Part shown: piece by piece, positions 34,160-44,800 of the stretch | Layout of the letters: every line of letters begins with the position of its first letter | Position numbering within the stretch: position 1 is the stretch's first letter | Assembly (NCBI RefSeq): GCF_013410875.1 | Contig: NZ_JACCCU010000001.1 | Span: 1,054,001-1,118,000, forward strand | DNA from: Tunturiibacter empetritectus | GTDB lineage: Bacteria; Acidobacteriota; Terriglobia; Terriglobales; Acidobacteriaceae | Direction: 5' to 3' | Length of the DNA stretch: 64,000 bases | Translations under genes and position numbers: made by a program | The notes under the pieces: generated by a model | Databases searched by the model: none | The model's input: only the letters and a program-made list of their open reading frames with translations | What the model was told of the DNA's origin: nothing

Positions 34160-34313
34160 TGTAACTATTTAGGAGAATATGTAAAAAAAACTTGGCAACT
34201 GTGCTAACCTTCACACATCGTTTGAAACAGATTGGTTTTCTGCAAAGCTCGTACTGTACGAACCCCGATTTGGATCTAGCGGCAAATTCAACAGCAATAA
34301 GGAAATAACGGAT

Positions 34314-34514
34314 ATGGAACAGGGAACAGTGAAGTGGTTTAACGATGCCAAGGGGTTTGGCTTTATCAGCCGTCAGAACGGCGAGGATGTATTCGTACAC
34401 TACTCGGCGATCAATTCGAACGGTTTCAAGAGCCTTCAAGAGGGCCAGGCTGTACAGTTCAACGTGGTAAAGGGACCCAAGGGTTGGCAGGCGTCTGACG
34501 TTCAGCCTCTCTAA
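34314..34514 (+). CDS. Cold-shock protein (CspA family)
   Basis: A 66-residue single-stranded nucleic-acid-binding OB-fold protein. It has both RNP motifs, KGFGFIS (RNP1) and VFVHYSAI (RNP2), and the normal family length. AAGGAA lies nine bases before the ATG. The long AT-rich 5-prime region with a hairpin is typical of cold-shock mRNAs whose leader controls translation. The protein probably acts as an RNA chaperone. Confidence 0.96.
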   Translation: MEQGTVKWFNDAKGFGFISRQNGEDVFVHYSAINSNGFKSLQEGQAVQFNVVKGPKGWQASDVQPL

Positions 34515-34650
34515 TCTTTAGCACTACGACTACAGCAACAACCAAGTTTTGCGGAAGGGATGGCCTCGGCTATTCCTTTGCGCGTTTTTGACCCATGCTT
34601 TTCTGAAAAATTAAAGATCTCCTTCCCCTTTCTGCTATCGTTGTGGCGCG

Positions 34651-35307
34651 ATGGCGAAGACGGGAACACTCAAACAGGCCTCCCTCATCCTCATAGCCGT
34701 CATCGCGTGGCTTGCCGTCCTCATACAGATCGTTTCAGCGGCAAAAGGAACGGTCGCCGATGGCCGCTCCCTAATCCTCGGGGTCGTCAACACACTCAGC
34801 TACTTCACGATCCTCACAAACCTACTGGTCGCCATGGTAACGACCGCATGCTTTCTTCGCGGGGACGCTGACTCTCTCCTTACCCGTCCCTCCACGCAGT
34901 CGGCTGTCGCGCTCTATATCTTCGTTGTGGGGCTTATTTACACGCTCCTGCTTCGCGCGATTTGGAGTCCAACCGGTCTCAATGCAGTCCTGGACACGGC
35001 CCTACACGATGTGACGCCGGTCCTATATGTCCTCTATTGGTTCTTCTTCGTTCCCAAAGGCACCCTGCGCTGGAACCTACCCCTTCTCTGGCTCGTCTAT
35101 CCTCTCCTTTACGTTGCCTATTGCATCCTTCGCGGAGCACTCACCGGCTTCTACCCCTATCATTTTGCCGACGTCACCATCCTTGGCTATCCACGCGCAC
35201 TCCTCAACACCGCTCTCCTGTTGCTGGGCTTCTGGATTCTGGGACTTCTTCTCGTCGGCATCGACCATCTTTTAGGCAAATCACGCACCGACCCCGCCAA
35301 AACCTGA
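34651..35307 (+). CDS. Pr6Pr family membrane protein
   Basis: A 218-residue inner-membrane protein with six predicted helices. The family features are YFTILTNLLVAM in helix 2, the LHDVTPVLYVLYWFFFVPKG segment, and YPLLYVAYCILRGALTGFYPYHF in the C-terminal half. Pr6Pr denotes a conserved six-helix group of unknown role, related in plan to FAR-17a/AIG1. There is no clear Shine-Dalgarno before the ATG. It converges with the neighbouring hypothetical gene, 3 bases apart. Confidence 0.88.
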   Translation: MAKTGTLKQASLILIAVIAWLAVLIQIVSAAKGTVADGRSLILGVVNTLSYFTILTNLLVAMVTTACFLRGDADSLLTRPSTQSAVALYIFVVGLIYTLLLRAIWSPTGLNAVLDTALHDVTPVLYVLYWFFFVPKGTLRWNLPLLWLVYPLLYVAYCILRGALTGFYPYHFADVTILGYPRALLNTALLLLGFWILGLLLVGIDHLLGKSRTDPAKT

Positions 35308-35310
35308 AGA

Positions 35311-36342
35311 TCACTTCGGCACCGACGCCGGAGTACCCGGGCTCTCCACCGGCACAATCTTCGAAGTTGCCTTGAACTTCCGATAGTCCGACTCCACCGC
35401 CTCCACGCGGCCGTTGAAACCCAGAAACAGCAAGGCTCGTGCAGACCCTTGTCCTTCAAATCTCGCCGGCAACCACACCTCGCCATTCACCTTTCTCTGC
35501 TCCATGCCGAAGCTGGTCCCTTTCTGAATATTCGCCACCAGCCCTCCGCCAATCTTGAAGTTATTGACGAAGTGTCCCTCCGCCTTCACCAGCACACGGT
35601 CCTGTTCATCCACCCAAACCGTGCCCATCATGTCCCGAACCACCTCTTCGAATTTTGTCCGCGTCTTTGCCTTCGGGTCACCCGCATAGTCCGCCACAAT
35701 CGTATCCCTGCCATTCAGCTGCACTCGCCGCGGATTGGTAAAGCTCCCCAACTCCAGCGCCCGCGAGGCCGTCATCAACTCATGCCCTCGCGCATCGGAC
35801 TCCTTTCCCTCCTCATCGACCTTCTGTCGTCTCTCCTTGGCCTTCTCGGAGTCCTTATCAATCCGTTCGTTCTCTTTCTTTTGTTCCTCCGCGCTCAGTT
35901 CCTTCCCATCTTTCTTGACCAGCCGGCCCACCGGCACCCCATTCTCCCAAAAGACCTCAAACTCCCTGGTCTCGGTCTTCTTTAGTCCACCATGCGAATC
36001 CAGCTGTTGCTCTGTCACCAGCGACCGGTACAGATAATCCTTCTCAATCGCCTCCGCGGCTCTCTGATTCGTCTCAACGTCATGCATCAAAGCCGCAACA
36101 TCAGGCAGCGAACGTTCCCCAGCCACGTTCTCTGATGCTGGATCAGAAGGCGTTGCCGCAGCAGAAGGCGCAACACTCTGTACTGGCTCCTGTGGTGCAG
36201 GCTGCCGTAGTGCCGCATCCGCGCCCGAAGGCTGAGTGACTGAGCCAGCCTGACCCTGAAGAGGCAGAGCAGACCACTCCGGCAAACCCATCAATCCCAT
36301 CCCAGCGAGCAAAACCAGAACCCTGCGAGCCTCAACCACCAT
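35311..36342 (-). CDS. Exported protein of unknown function
   Basis: A 343-residue protein. A probable signal peptide (to about residue 26) is followed by a Pro/Ala/Gln-rich linker (about 30-75), a charged helical region rich in K and E (about 140-185, KKENERIDKDSEKAKERR-like, likely coiled coil) and a C-terminal beta-rich region with FEEVVRDMMGTVWVDEQDRV and EQRKVNGEVWLPARFE. The latter recalls the half-barrel of LolA-like proteins and similar acidobacterial exported proteins, by fold pattern only. It is divergent from sucA. Confidence 0.6.
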   Translation of the reverse strand: MVVEARRVLVLLAGMGLMGLPEWSALPLQGQAGSVTQPSGADAALRQPAPQEPVQSVAPSAAATPSDPASENVAGERSLPDVAALMHDVETNQRAAEAIEKDYLYRSLVTEQQLDSHGGLKKTETREFEVFWENGVPVGRLVKKDGKELSAEEQKKENERIDKDSEKAKERRQKVDEEGKESDARGHELMTASRALELGSFTNPRRVQLNGRDTIVADYAGDPKAKTRTKFEEVVRDMMGTVWVDEQDRVLVKAEGHFVNNFKIGGGLVANIQKGTSFGMEQRKVNGEVWLPARFEGQGSARALLFLGFNGRVEAVESDYRKFKATSKIVPVESPGTPASVPK

Positions 36343-36622
36343 AACTTCCCACTATAAGCGGCCCTTCGCGATTCTGCTCCTCCAGACCCGTCCGATAATC
36401 GGCAATCCTCCCCAAACCCACTACAAAAAAGGCCCACAAAACCTTCGAGAAGGAGAAGCGTTTACTGCAGCTCTTCCAACACAAAACGAGCACAACCGAG
36501 AGGTGCAACTTTATGGTCAAAGCCCCCCGCAGGCCGCTCAAGAGTGTGCACCCAACCTCCGAAAGGTCTAGCATAGAAATAGGACGCGCATCACCCGCGA
36601 ATCGACTTGAAGTGAGGAAGCA

Positions 36623-39109
36623 ATGGCCACGAAGGCAGAGGCACTGACTGCAACAACTCCTGCAATGGAACAACACGAACGAGAGACAATCTTCGATATC
36701 TTCCGCCGCTGGGGTTACCTCCAGGCATCCCTCGACCCTCTCGGCCAGTATCTTCCTCCCGAGCCATTTCCAACTCCCGCACCCGAAGGCGACATCGCGA
36801 AAGAAGCGCGCAGCTACTACTGCGGAACCATCGCCGCAGAGTTCATGCACATCCCCAGCAACGAGCAGCGGCAATGGCTCCAGGAGCGCATCGAACAGAT
36901 CCCAGCCAAGCCCGATCAAGCGCTCATCCTCACGCAGCTTATCCACGCAGACCTCTTCGAGCAGGTCATTCAATCACGCTACCTCGGCACCAAACGCTTC
37001 TCGCTTGAAGGCATCACTGCGCTGATCCCGTTCCTCGATCGCATCTTCGCCGTCAGCGCCGGCACCGGTGTCACCAAGGGCATGATCGCAATGAGTCATC
37101 GCGGCCGCCTCAACGTGATGACCAACACCATCGGCCGTTCTCCCTCCGAGATCTTCACCAAGTTCGAAGACGTCGATCCGCGCAGCACCATGGGCGGCGG
37201 CGATGTGAAGTATCACGTCGGCGCAACCGGCGAATACCACTCGCCCGACGGAAAGACCATCTCGCTCCATCTCGCCTCGAACCCAAGCCACCTCGAAGCA
37301 GTCGATCCCGTCGTCCTCGGACGCACCCGCGCCAAGCAGGAACGCATCGGCAAACACGGCAACGACCAGGTTCTGCCGCTGATCATTCACGGCGACGCCG
37401 CCTTCGCAGGTCAAGGCATCCTCGCTGAGACCTTGAACATGGCCACCCTGCACGGATACAACGTAGGCGGCACCATCCACATCATCGTCAACAACCTCCT
37501 CGGCTTCACCGCCCTCCCCGAAGAGTCGAACTCCTCACGCTTCGCCACCGACATCGCAAAGCGCCTTCCCATCCCAATCTTCCACGTCAACTCCGAAGAT
37601 CCGGACGCGGTCGTGCGAGTCGCTACCATCGCCGCCGAGTATCGCAATCGCTTCCACTCCGACATCGTGGTCGACCTCGTAGGCTATCGCAAACACGGGC
37701 ACAGCGAAGTTGACGATCCCACCGTCACCCAGCCCCGCCGCTACGCCATCATCAAGGATCGCCCCGCACTCTATCAGCTCTACGCAAAACAGATCGGCGT
37801 CGACCCCACCGCCGAAGTCCAGAAGATCCAGCAAGAGCTCCTCGACGATCAAAAGACCGCGACCCAGGCCGACCACAAGCCGCACCTGGCCCAGCTTCCC
37901 GCCTACTGGGACCCCTACAAAGGCGGTGAATGCGAGCCCGAGTACAACGTCTCCACCGGCCTCCCTGCCGAGCGCATCAACCAGCTTGTCACCTCGCTCA
38001 CCTCTTACCCCAAAGACTTCCACATCCATCCCAAGGTGAAGAAGCTCTTCGAGCAGCGCCAGGAGATGGGCGCAGGCTCACGCCTCTTCGACTACGGCAT
38101 GGCCGAGCTGGTCGCCTTCGCGTCACTCCTTGAAGCCGGCGTTCCCGTCCGTCTCAGCGGACAGGACTCGCAGCGCGGCACCTTCAACCAGCGCCACGCC
38201 GTCATGGTCGACACCGAAACCGAAGTCCGCTACATCCCCCTCGCCCATCTCAGTGACAAGCAGGGTAAGTTCGAGGTCTACAACTCGCTTCTCTCTGAAG
38301 CCGCAGTCCTAGGCTTCGAGTACGGCTTCTCCCGCGACTACCCCGAAGCCCTCGTCCTGTGGGAGGCGCAGTTCGGAGACTTCGCCAACGGCGCGCAGAT
38401 CATCATGGACCAGTTCATCGCCGCCAGCGAAGCCAAGTGGGGTCTCCTCTCCGGCCTCGTCATGCTTCTCCCGCACGGCTACGAAGGCCAGGGCCCTGAG
38501 CACTCCAGCGCGCGCATCGAGCGCTACCTCCAGCTCGCCGCCAACGACAACATCCAGATCTGCCAACCCTCCAACGCAGCGCAGTACTTTCATCTCCTGC
38601 GCCGGCAGGCATTGCGGCCGTGGCGCAAGCCACTCGTTCTCTTCACCCCGAAGAGCATGCTTCGCCACCCCGATGCCTCCTCAACCCTCGCCGACTTTGC
38701 CATTGAACACTTTCAGAACGTCCTTCCCGACAACGACGTAAAAAATCCCCGCCGTCTTCTCGTCTGCAGCGGAAAGATAGGACACAACCTCCGCGTCGAG
38801 CGTGCAAAGCGCAAAGACTTCAGTGTCGGTATCATCTTCCTCGAGCAGATGTACCCCTGGCCCGAGCAGGAGCTCCAGGCCGCGCTCGACCAACATCCGG
38901 AAGCGCAGGAGATCATCTGGGTCCAGGAAGAGCCAGCCAACATGGGAGCCTTCTCCTACGTCATGCCGCTCCTGCGCCGCATGGCCGGCGACCGCGCAGT
39001 CCTCAGCGTCAAGCGCAGCGCCAGCGCAACCCCCGCAACCGGCTCAGCCAAGGCGCACGAGATCGAAGAAAAAACCCTCATCGACCTGGCACTCGGCACC
39101 GCAGTCTAA
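36623..39109 (+). CDS. sucA: 2-oxoglutarate dehydrogenase E1 component
   Basis: An 828-residue thiamine-diphosphate-dependent decarboxylase of the TCA cycle. It has MSHRGRLNVMTN, HLASNPSHLEAVDPVV, the ThDP site IHGDAAFAGQGILAETLN with IIVNN, and SGQDSQRGTFNQRHAV with the FEYGFS segment, all diagnostic for SucA. GAGGAAG precedes the ATG. It is somewhat shorter than the 930-residue E. coli enzyme, lacking part of the N-terminal E2-binding extension. No E2 (sucB) or E3 gene follows. The downstream gene is a convergent PEP-CTERM variant. Confidence 0.97.
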   Translation: MATKAEALTATTPAMEQHERETIFDIFRRWGYLQASLDPLGQYLPPEPFPTPAPEGDIAKEARSYYCGTIAAEFMHIPSNEQRQWLQERIEQIPAKPDQALILTQLIHADLFEQVIQSRYLGTKRFSLEGITALIPFLDRIFAVSAGTGVTKGMIAMSHRGRLNVMTNTIGRSPSEIFTKFEDVDPRSTMGGGDVKYHVGATGEYHSPDGKTISLHLASNPSHLEAVDPVVLGRTRAKQERIGKHGNDQVLPLIIHGDAAFAGQGILAETLNMATLHGYNVGGTIHIIVNNLLGFTALPEESNSSRFATDIAKRLPIPIFHVNSEDPDAVVRVATIAAEYRNRFHSDIVVDLVGYRKHGHSEVDDPTVTQPRRYAIIKDRPALYQLYAKQIGVDPTAEVQKIQQELLDDQKTATQADHKPHLAQLPAYWDPYKGGECEPEYNVSTGLPAERINQLVTSLTSYPKDFHIHPKVKKLFEQRQEMGAGSRLFDYGMAELVAFASLLEAGVPVRLSGQDSQRGTFNQRHAVMVDTETEVRYIPLAHLSDKQGKFEVYNSLLSEAAVLGFEYGFSRDYPEALVLWEAQFGDFANGAQIIMDQFIAASEAKWGLLSGLVMLLPHGYEGQGPEHSSARIERYLQLAANDNIQICQPSNAAQYFHLLRRQALRPWRKPLVLFTPKSMLRHPDASSTLADFAIEHFQNVLPDNDVKNPRRLLVCSGKIGHNLRVERAKRKDFSVGIIFLEQMYPWPEQELQAALDQHPEAQEIIWVQEEPANMGAFSYVMPLLRRMAGDRAVLSVKRSASATPATGSAKAHEIEEKTLIDLALGTAV

Positions 39110-39233
39110 CAACGCCGCAGTCTGATCAACGCTGCAGTTAGTGTGAAGTCAATTTCGCTTTTCTCTTTGTCATTCCCGAAGGGAATCTGCGTCTGCAGTC
39201 TCTAAATCACCAGGCAAATCGCCATCATCGATG

Positions 39234-39277
39234 CTAAAAAAATCCACGGGCACAGCCATGATCTCCGCTGTGCCCGT
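39234..39277 (-). terminator. Terminator for the PEP-CTERM variant gene
   Basis: A 10-bp perfect stem (39246-39255 with 39268-39277) is followed on the minus strand by GGATTTTTTT. It lies 21 bases beyond the stop of the gene at 39299-39688. Confidence 0.88.
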
Positions 39278-39298
39278 CGGTCGTTCTGGTAACGAAGT

Positions 39299-39688
39299 TT
39301 ATTCGGTGGCCTGTACCGCGACCTTTCTGCGGCGAATAAAGCCCGCAGCGGTCAGCAGCCCGCTCCCCAGCAAGACAAAGTTGCGCGTCTCGGGTGCAGC
39401 AGGAGCAGCAGCCTTCAAGACAAATGCGTCATCGTAGTCTTCCTCAGAGAGCGGAAGGAAAGAATCTTCCGTCTCGAGAGATCCCTTGGAAGCGTTATGG
39501 CTGACGGAGCCGTTTGATACGGAGTAAGTTACTATCGAGCCGCTGCCTATCTGCGGCGGCACTGAGGATATGTTGTTCTGTATCTCGAGAAGCGGGTTAG
39601 GGATGGTGTCGGCAGAAGCGAATTTCGCAAAAAATAACGCAACGACCAACGAGGATGTAGCGCAAAACACACGTAGCGTTAGCCTCAT
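39299..39688 (-). CDS. Short exported protein with PEP-CTERM-like tail
   Basis: A 129-residue protein. It has a signal peptide (to about residue 26, FASADTIP) and a C-terminal tail APETRNFVLLGSGLLTAAGF with RRRK, which matches PEP-CTERM architecture but has PET in place of PEP. The middle is acidic (SEEDYDDAF) and Ser/Asn-rich. GAGG lies seven bases upstream of the ATG. Processing by exosortase is plausible but less certain than for the two canonical family members in this window. Confidence 0.75.
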   Translation of the reverse strand: MRLTLRVFCATSSLVVALFFAKFASADTIPNPLLEIQNNISSVPPQIGSGSIVTYSVSNGSVSHNASKGSLETEDSFLPLSEEDYDDAFVLKAAAPAAPETRNFVLLGSGLLTAAGFIRRRKVAVQATE

Positions 39689-39892
39689 TGTGAGACCTCA
39701 GGAAAGTTTTTCAATGAAGGGGCCCGCCAGAGTAAGTAGCAAGCCGACGGCCAAACACCTTTCCGGCTCTCCCGAAAACGCCATGCCATTATTTTCAAAG
39801 ATTTGCGGACTGGGCTCTTAGGAACTTCATCTCCCATCTCGCAAACAACCGCAAAAACCTGCAGGGATAAAAGAAAACCCTTCGGCCCAGTA

Positions 39893-41587
39893 TTACGGCT
39901 TCGTTTCAATGGCGCTCGCAGGCGAGTGCGACGGCACAGGATTCGCAACCTCTCGCGCATAGATCTGGTATGTCGTCTTCGGTGGCTCGTCATGTTGATG
40001 TAACGCTCGCACACGAGCGCGAATCACCTCATCCGCCGCGGTAATGCGTTCGCGCGAACGTAAGTAATCCAGCCACGACTCCATCACAAACGTCTCGTTC
40101 AACTGCGTCGGATCGATCGCATCGCGATAGATGCCCCATCGTATCGCCCCATCACGCAGACGTACGCCGCGAAGCTGGTGAATCGCAGTGGTGAACTCCG
40201 CATAGTTTTCAATCGGCACGCGGTAGTCAACCGAGATCCGCACCGGCCCGTCCGTAGGATCCGTATCGAGCGCCAGTTGCGGTGCCGGATGCTTCGCCTG
40301 ATAAGGCGTATGGTCAGGCAGCGGACCCTGAAGGATATGAAACCGCCGCGCAAATGGAAACGTAATCAACAAGCCACACGCCGCAGTAGACAGCGCGGTC
40401 GTCGTAGAAGTATGTTCCGCAATGTATCCCCACAGAATCGCCCCGAGCGCCATGCCCCCCTGAAACGTCGTCATATAGGTGCCCAGCGCGCGAGCCTGCA
40501 CCCACGCCGGAACCGACAGCTGCACCGAGACATTAATCGTCGACATCGTGCTCGTCCACGCCGCGCCCGACAGGATCAGCGTCGCGATCAATATCGAAGG
40601 GCTGCGAACAAACGCCATCACCAGCAGCACAACCACGTTGTACAGCGTCGAAGTCGCCAGAATCTGGTCTGCCGAAAAACGTTGCCGAACCCGATGAAGC
40701 GTAGTCGCCGCGATCACCGCTCCCAGCCCAAGCGAGCCGTTCAGAATTCCGTATCCCAGCGGACCCTGCTTCAAGTCACGCTTCGCCACCACAGCCAGCA
40801 GCGACCAGATCGCCGAGATGAAGAACGTAAACGTAAACGCGCGCACCAGCGAAGACTGCAGATCCGGCGCGTATCGCACATACCGCAGCCCCGACCGGAT
40901 AGAACCCGCAATACGCTCCGACGGCAGCGCCGACTTGAACAGCGGAATCCGCTTCCAGTTCACCAGCACCCAGATCACGCCCGCAAACGACACCGCATTC
41001 AGCGCAAACACCGACCCCGCACCCGTATAAACCCGCTGAAACCCTGCAACCATCAATCCGCCAAGCGCAGGCCCCACCGCACGCGCCAGATTATTACTCG
41101 CAGCATTCAGCGACACCGTATCCGGAATCAGTTCACGAGGCACCAGCTCCGGCACAATCGCCTGCCATGCGGGGTTGTTCATCGCTGACCCAATATTCAG
41201 CAGAAATGTAAACGCCAGCAGAGCCCAGGGCGAGATGTAGCCCACAAACGTCAACACCGCCAGCACGCCTACCGAAGCCAGCATCCACGCCTGCCAGAAG
41301 ATCAGCAGCTTGCGCCGGTCGAAGATGTCTGCCGTAGCCCCAGCCAGCAGCCCCAGCAGCAGCACCGGCAGACTCGCCGCGGTCTGCATCAGCGCAATCA
41401 GCAGCGGCGACGTCGTAAGCGAGGTCATCAGCCACGTACCCGCCGTATCCTGCATCCACGTCCCTACCGAAGAGACCGTGCTCGCAATCCAGCGATCCCG
41501 AAACAAAGGAATCTTCAGCGGAGCGAAGCCGTTGGACTTGTCCACGATCGGAGGCTCAGCAACAATATTGGGAGATTCAAGTGGCAT
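39893..41587 (-). CDS. MFS exporter (MFS_3/EntS-like) with C-terminal soluble domain
   Basis: A 564-residue transporter. Residues about 20-410 form 11-12 membrane helices with the MFS_3 features RDRWIASTVSSVGTWMQDTA, LAGATADIFDRRKLL (motif A) and NLARAVGPALGGLMVA. Residues about 430-545 form a soluble domain with DYRVPIENYAEFTTAIHQL, RDGAIRWGIYRD and ETFVMESWLDYLRSRERI, resembling a ferredoxin-fold antibiotic-monooxygenase-like module typical of this subfamily. The family exports siderophores and drugs; substrate here is unknown. It is divergent from the TonB-dependent receptor, suggestive of a shared transport theme. Confidence 0.92.
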   Translation of the reverse strand: MPLESPNIVAEPPIVDKSNGFAPLKIPLFRDRWIASTVSSVGTWMQDTAGTWLMTSLTTSPLLIALMQTAASLPVLLLGLLAGATADIFDRRKLLIFWQAWMLASVGVLAVLTFVGYISPWALLAFTFLLNIGSAMNNPAWQAIVPELVPRELIPDTVSLNAASNNLARAVGPALGGLMVAGFQRVYTGAGSVFALNAVSFAGVIWVLVNWKRIPLFKSALPSERIAGSIRSGLRYVRYAPDLQSSLVRAFTFTFFISAIWSLLAVVAKRDLKQGPLGYGILNGSLGLGAVIAATTLHRVRQRFSADQILATSTLYNVVVLLVMAFVRSPSILIATLILSGAAWTSTMSTINVSVQLSVPAWVQARALGTYMTTFQGGMALGAILWGYIAEHTSTTTALSTAACGLLITFPFARRFHILQGPLPDHTPYQAKHPAPQLALDTDPTDGPVRISVDYRVPIENYAEFTTAIHQLRGVRLRDGAIRWGIYRDAIDPTQLNETFVMESWLDYLRSRERITAADEVIRARVRALHQHDEPPKTTYQIYAREVANPVPSHSPASAIETKP

Positions 41588-41747
41588 CGCTACGACTAGT
41601 TTACGGAACCCGCGAGTCGATAGTATCCTTCGTGCGCTTTTATGCAGCGGATCCAGCCAGTTCGGCTCAGCCAGCCAACTCTGCGGTCATCTGCAGCCGC
41701 CGCAATCCCCGAAAAACCTCGAAATCTGTGAAACCGCAAAACTTGCG

Positions 41748-41776
41748 TTGACTTTCCATTGACCAATTCTTACAGT
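41748..41776 (+). promoter_or_regulatory. Probable sigma-70 promoter of the TonB receptor gene
   Basis: TTGACT (41748-41753) and TACAGT (41771-41776) are separated by 17 bases, 68 bases before the ATG at 41845. A second TTGACC at 41759 is less well placed. Confidence 0.55.
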
Positions 41777-41844
41777 CTATTCATCCAAGCCAACGCAACG
41801 CAGTCGATGCAAGAACCACCCTAGTTTGTCGAAAGGGTTTAATT

Positions 41845-44800
41845 ATGAAACTCACGATGGTCGGCGCGACGTGTCCGAAATCGGTGGCAGGCCCCGCCGA
41901 TACGAAATCCCACAAACTACTTTTCCTTGTTATCTGTGTTATCTGTGTTCTCGCACTTATGATCCCGCCTGCCCTCCATGGCCAGGCCGTTGGAAGTTTC
42001 TCCGGCAATGTCCTCGATAAATCCGGATCGGCCATCCCTGGAGCCACCGTCAAAGCTACGTCTCAGGCAACCGGCCTCAGTCGAGACACGAAGACCGACA
42101 GCGCCGGACACTATCTGATTCCTTTACTCCCTGTCGATACCTACACCGTGCGCGTCGACATGCAAGGCTTTCAAAGCACAGAGTCCAGGAATCTGAAACT
42201 CGATGTTGATCAAGCCCGTGAACTCGATTTTTCCATCGCAACTGCGACAGTAGTCACTTCAGTGACAGTCTCCGGTGATGCCGTAACTGCCGAGACCAAT
42301 AACCCTTCTCTCGGCCAGGTCATTACCTCGCAGCAGGTCTCGCAGCTTCCCTTGAACGGTCGCGACTTCGTCCAACTCGCTACCCTCACCGCCGGCGCCA
42401 CGGCAGAGACCAACCCCAACAGCTTCTTCACCTCCGGCACAGACAGCGAGGTGGCCGCGCGCGGGTCCTTCTCTCTGTCGGTCGGCGGCTCCCGGCCCAA
42501 CAGCACCGATTGGCTCCTCGATGGAGTCGACAATAACGAACTGACGGCAGGCGGAATTGGCGTCTTTTCTTCCATCGACGATATCGCGGAATTCAAGGTG
42601 CTCACCTACAGCTATTCCGCGGAATACGGCTCCCGCGCGGGCCCCACCGTTCTGGTCACCACAAAATCCGGCACCAACAACTTCCACGGATCTCTCTTCG
42701 AGTTCGTCCGCAACACCGCCTTCGACGCCAAAGGCGACTTTGACACTACAACCCCGAAGTTCAATCTGAACCAGTTTGGCGGCTCTATCGGGGGGCCCAT
42801 CCTCCACAACAAACTGTTCTTCTTCGTCGATGGCGAGCAGAAGTATCAGCGTCAGGGAATCACCTTCACCGGTGTGGTTCCTTCCCTGGCCATGCGCAAC
42901 GGCGACTTCTCGGCCGACGCCTTCGGTAAACCCGCACCCACAGGTCTCGGCATCGCCAACCCTAATGTGTTCGGCTCATCCAACCCTTACTTCCAATGCG
43001 ATGCCTCCGGCAATCCGATAACCGCCAACCCCGACGGCAGCCAGGCACCGGGAACCAACTGCAGCAAGATTCCGCAAAACCTGATCAACAGCGCCGGCCA
43101 GGGCCTGCTCGATATCTATCCTGCGCCCAACGCCTCCGGCAGTGGCTACAACTATGTCAACGAGCCTGTCCGCATCCTGAACGAGACCAAATTCGATGTG
43201 CGACTGGACGAGACCCTCACGGCCAACGACAACCTGTTTGGCCGCTTCAGCTACGACCAAGCGTTCTCTTTTGCGCCCGGCGGCGCCCCCACCCTTGCCG
43301 AAGCCAATGCCTTCGGCAGCAATGAAAACCTGGTCAACCACGCACGCAATGTCGGCATCGGCTGGAGCCACGTCTTCGCGGCCACCACGCTCAACCAGGC
43401 CTCCTTCGGGTACGATCGCATCTTCAACTACATCAATTCGCTGGGTAACTCTAGCTGTGGATCGGCCCTTCTGGGTATTCCCAATGCCGATCTCGGATGC
43501 TCGGCCAGCGGTACCCCTCTTGCCGGAGGCGCCTACAGTCAAGGTGTGGTCTCCGTCCTGCCCACCAGCGGATATTGGGCACTCGGCGATCGCGGCTACT
43601 CTCCCTTCCAGGGTGGAACCAATATCTTCTCCTTCAAAGACGATCTCGACCTCATCCGCGGCAAACACGATATTCACGTCGGCATCGATCTCCGTGCCAA
43701 TCAGATGAATGTGGGTACAGAAGCCTTTAGTTCCGGCTTCCTGCTCCCGGGTGCCACCGGAAACTTCAGCGGCTTCACCTGCCCAAAGGACGCCTCGAGC
43801 GCGTGCGTCAATGCGCCCGGCGATCCCGAAGCCGACCTTCTGATGGGGATTAGCGGAGGCGCCATCCACGACCAGACCTACGATGGCGCAGTCACCGGCC
43901 GCCGCTGGAAGATCATAAGGCCCTTCGTCGAAGATGACTGGCGGATCATCCCCTCGCTGACCCTCAATCTGGGCCTGGCTTGGGGCATCACCACTCCGAT
44001 CACCGAGGTCCACAATCGGATGGCCAACTACATCCCATCGACCGGAGAGCTTCAGATCGCCGGCCAGAACGGAGTAAGCCGATCGGCAGGCATCAATCAG
44101 TTCGGGGGCGCGTACGAACCCCGCCTTGGCCTCGCATGGAAGGTTGCCGGCAGTGACAAGACGGTGCTCCGCGCCGGCTTCGGCATCTATCACGACTCGG
44201 TCTGGAGCCAGGGTGCGCAGGGCCTGTGGCAAAATCCGCCAAACCTCGGCGAGACCGATCAATTCGCCGGCGCAGGCTGCGCCTTTGCAACTTCATACTG
44301 TGCTACTCACGGCCAGACACCTTCGGGAACCTTTTACCTCTCCACCGGCTTTGCCGTTCCGCCCACGCCGCCGACTGTGGGCAACTTCGAAGGCACGTTC
44401 TACTACCAGCCACGCAACTTCCAGCCGGGCAGGGTTCGTCAATATAACGTCAACGTGGAACGCCAGCTGCCGGGCGATGTTCTGCTCACCGCTGGCTATG
44501 CCGGCGCAGTCGGCGGCCACATCCTGGTAAGCGGCAATGACCTCAACGTCAGCAGTCCCTCTGCTTGCGTCGGAACATCCAGCTATACGCTCGGCTGCCT
44601 GCCTGGCGGCGCACCCTACATCGCTCCGTACAACCTTCCGTTCAACGCGATCTTGCTTTTTGGCGACGTTGGCAAGACCCACTACAACTCGCTGCAGATC
44701 AAAGCAGAGACCAAGACGCCCAAACACGGTCTTTACGCGCTGATCGCTTACACCTACTCGAAGACATACGACAATGGTCTAACCGACGGCCTGGGCTCGT

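Noticed and set aside
34190..34215. Possible sigma-54 promoter (TTGGCA...TGCT) before the cold-shock gene
   Set aside because: Spacing between GG and GC is 7 bases, not the required 10.
36332..36973. Minus-strand frame of 213 codons upstream and over sucA
   Set aside because: Antisense shadow of sucA codons; cysteine- and leucine-rich low-quality translation.
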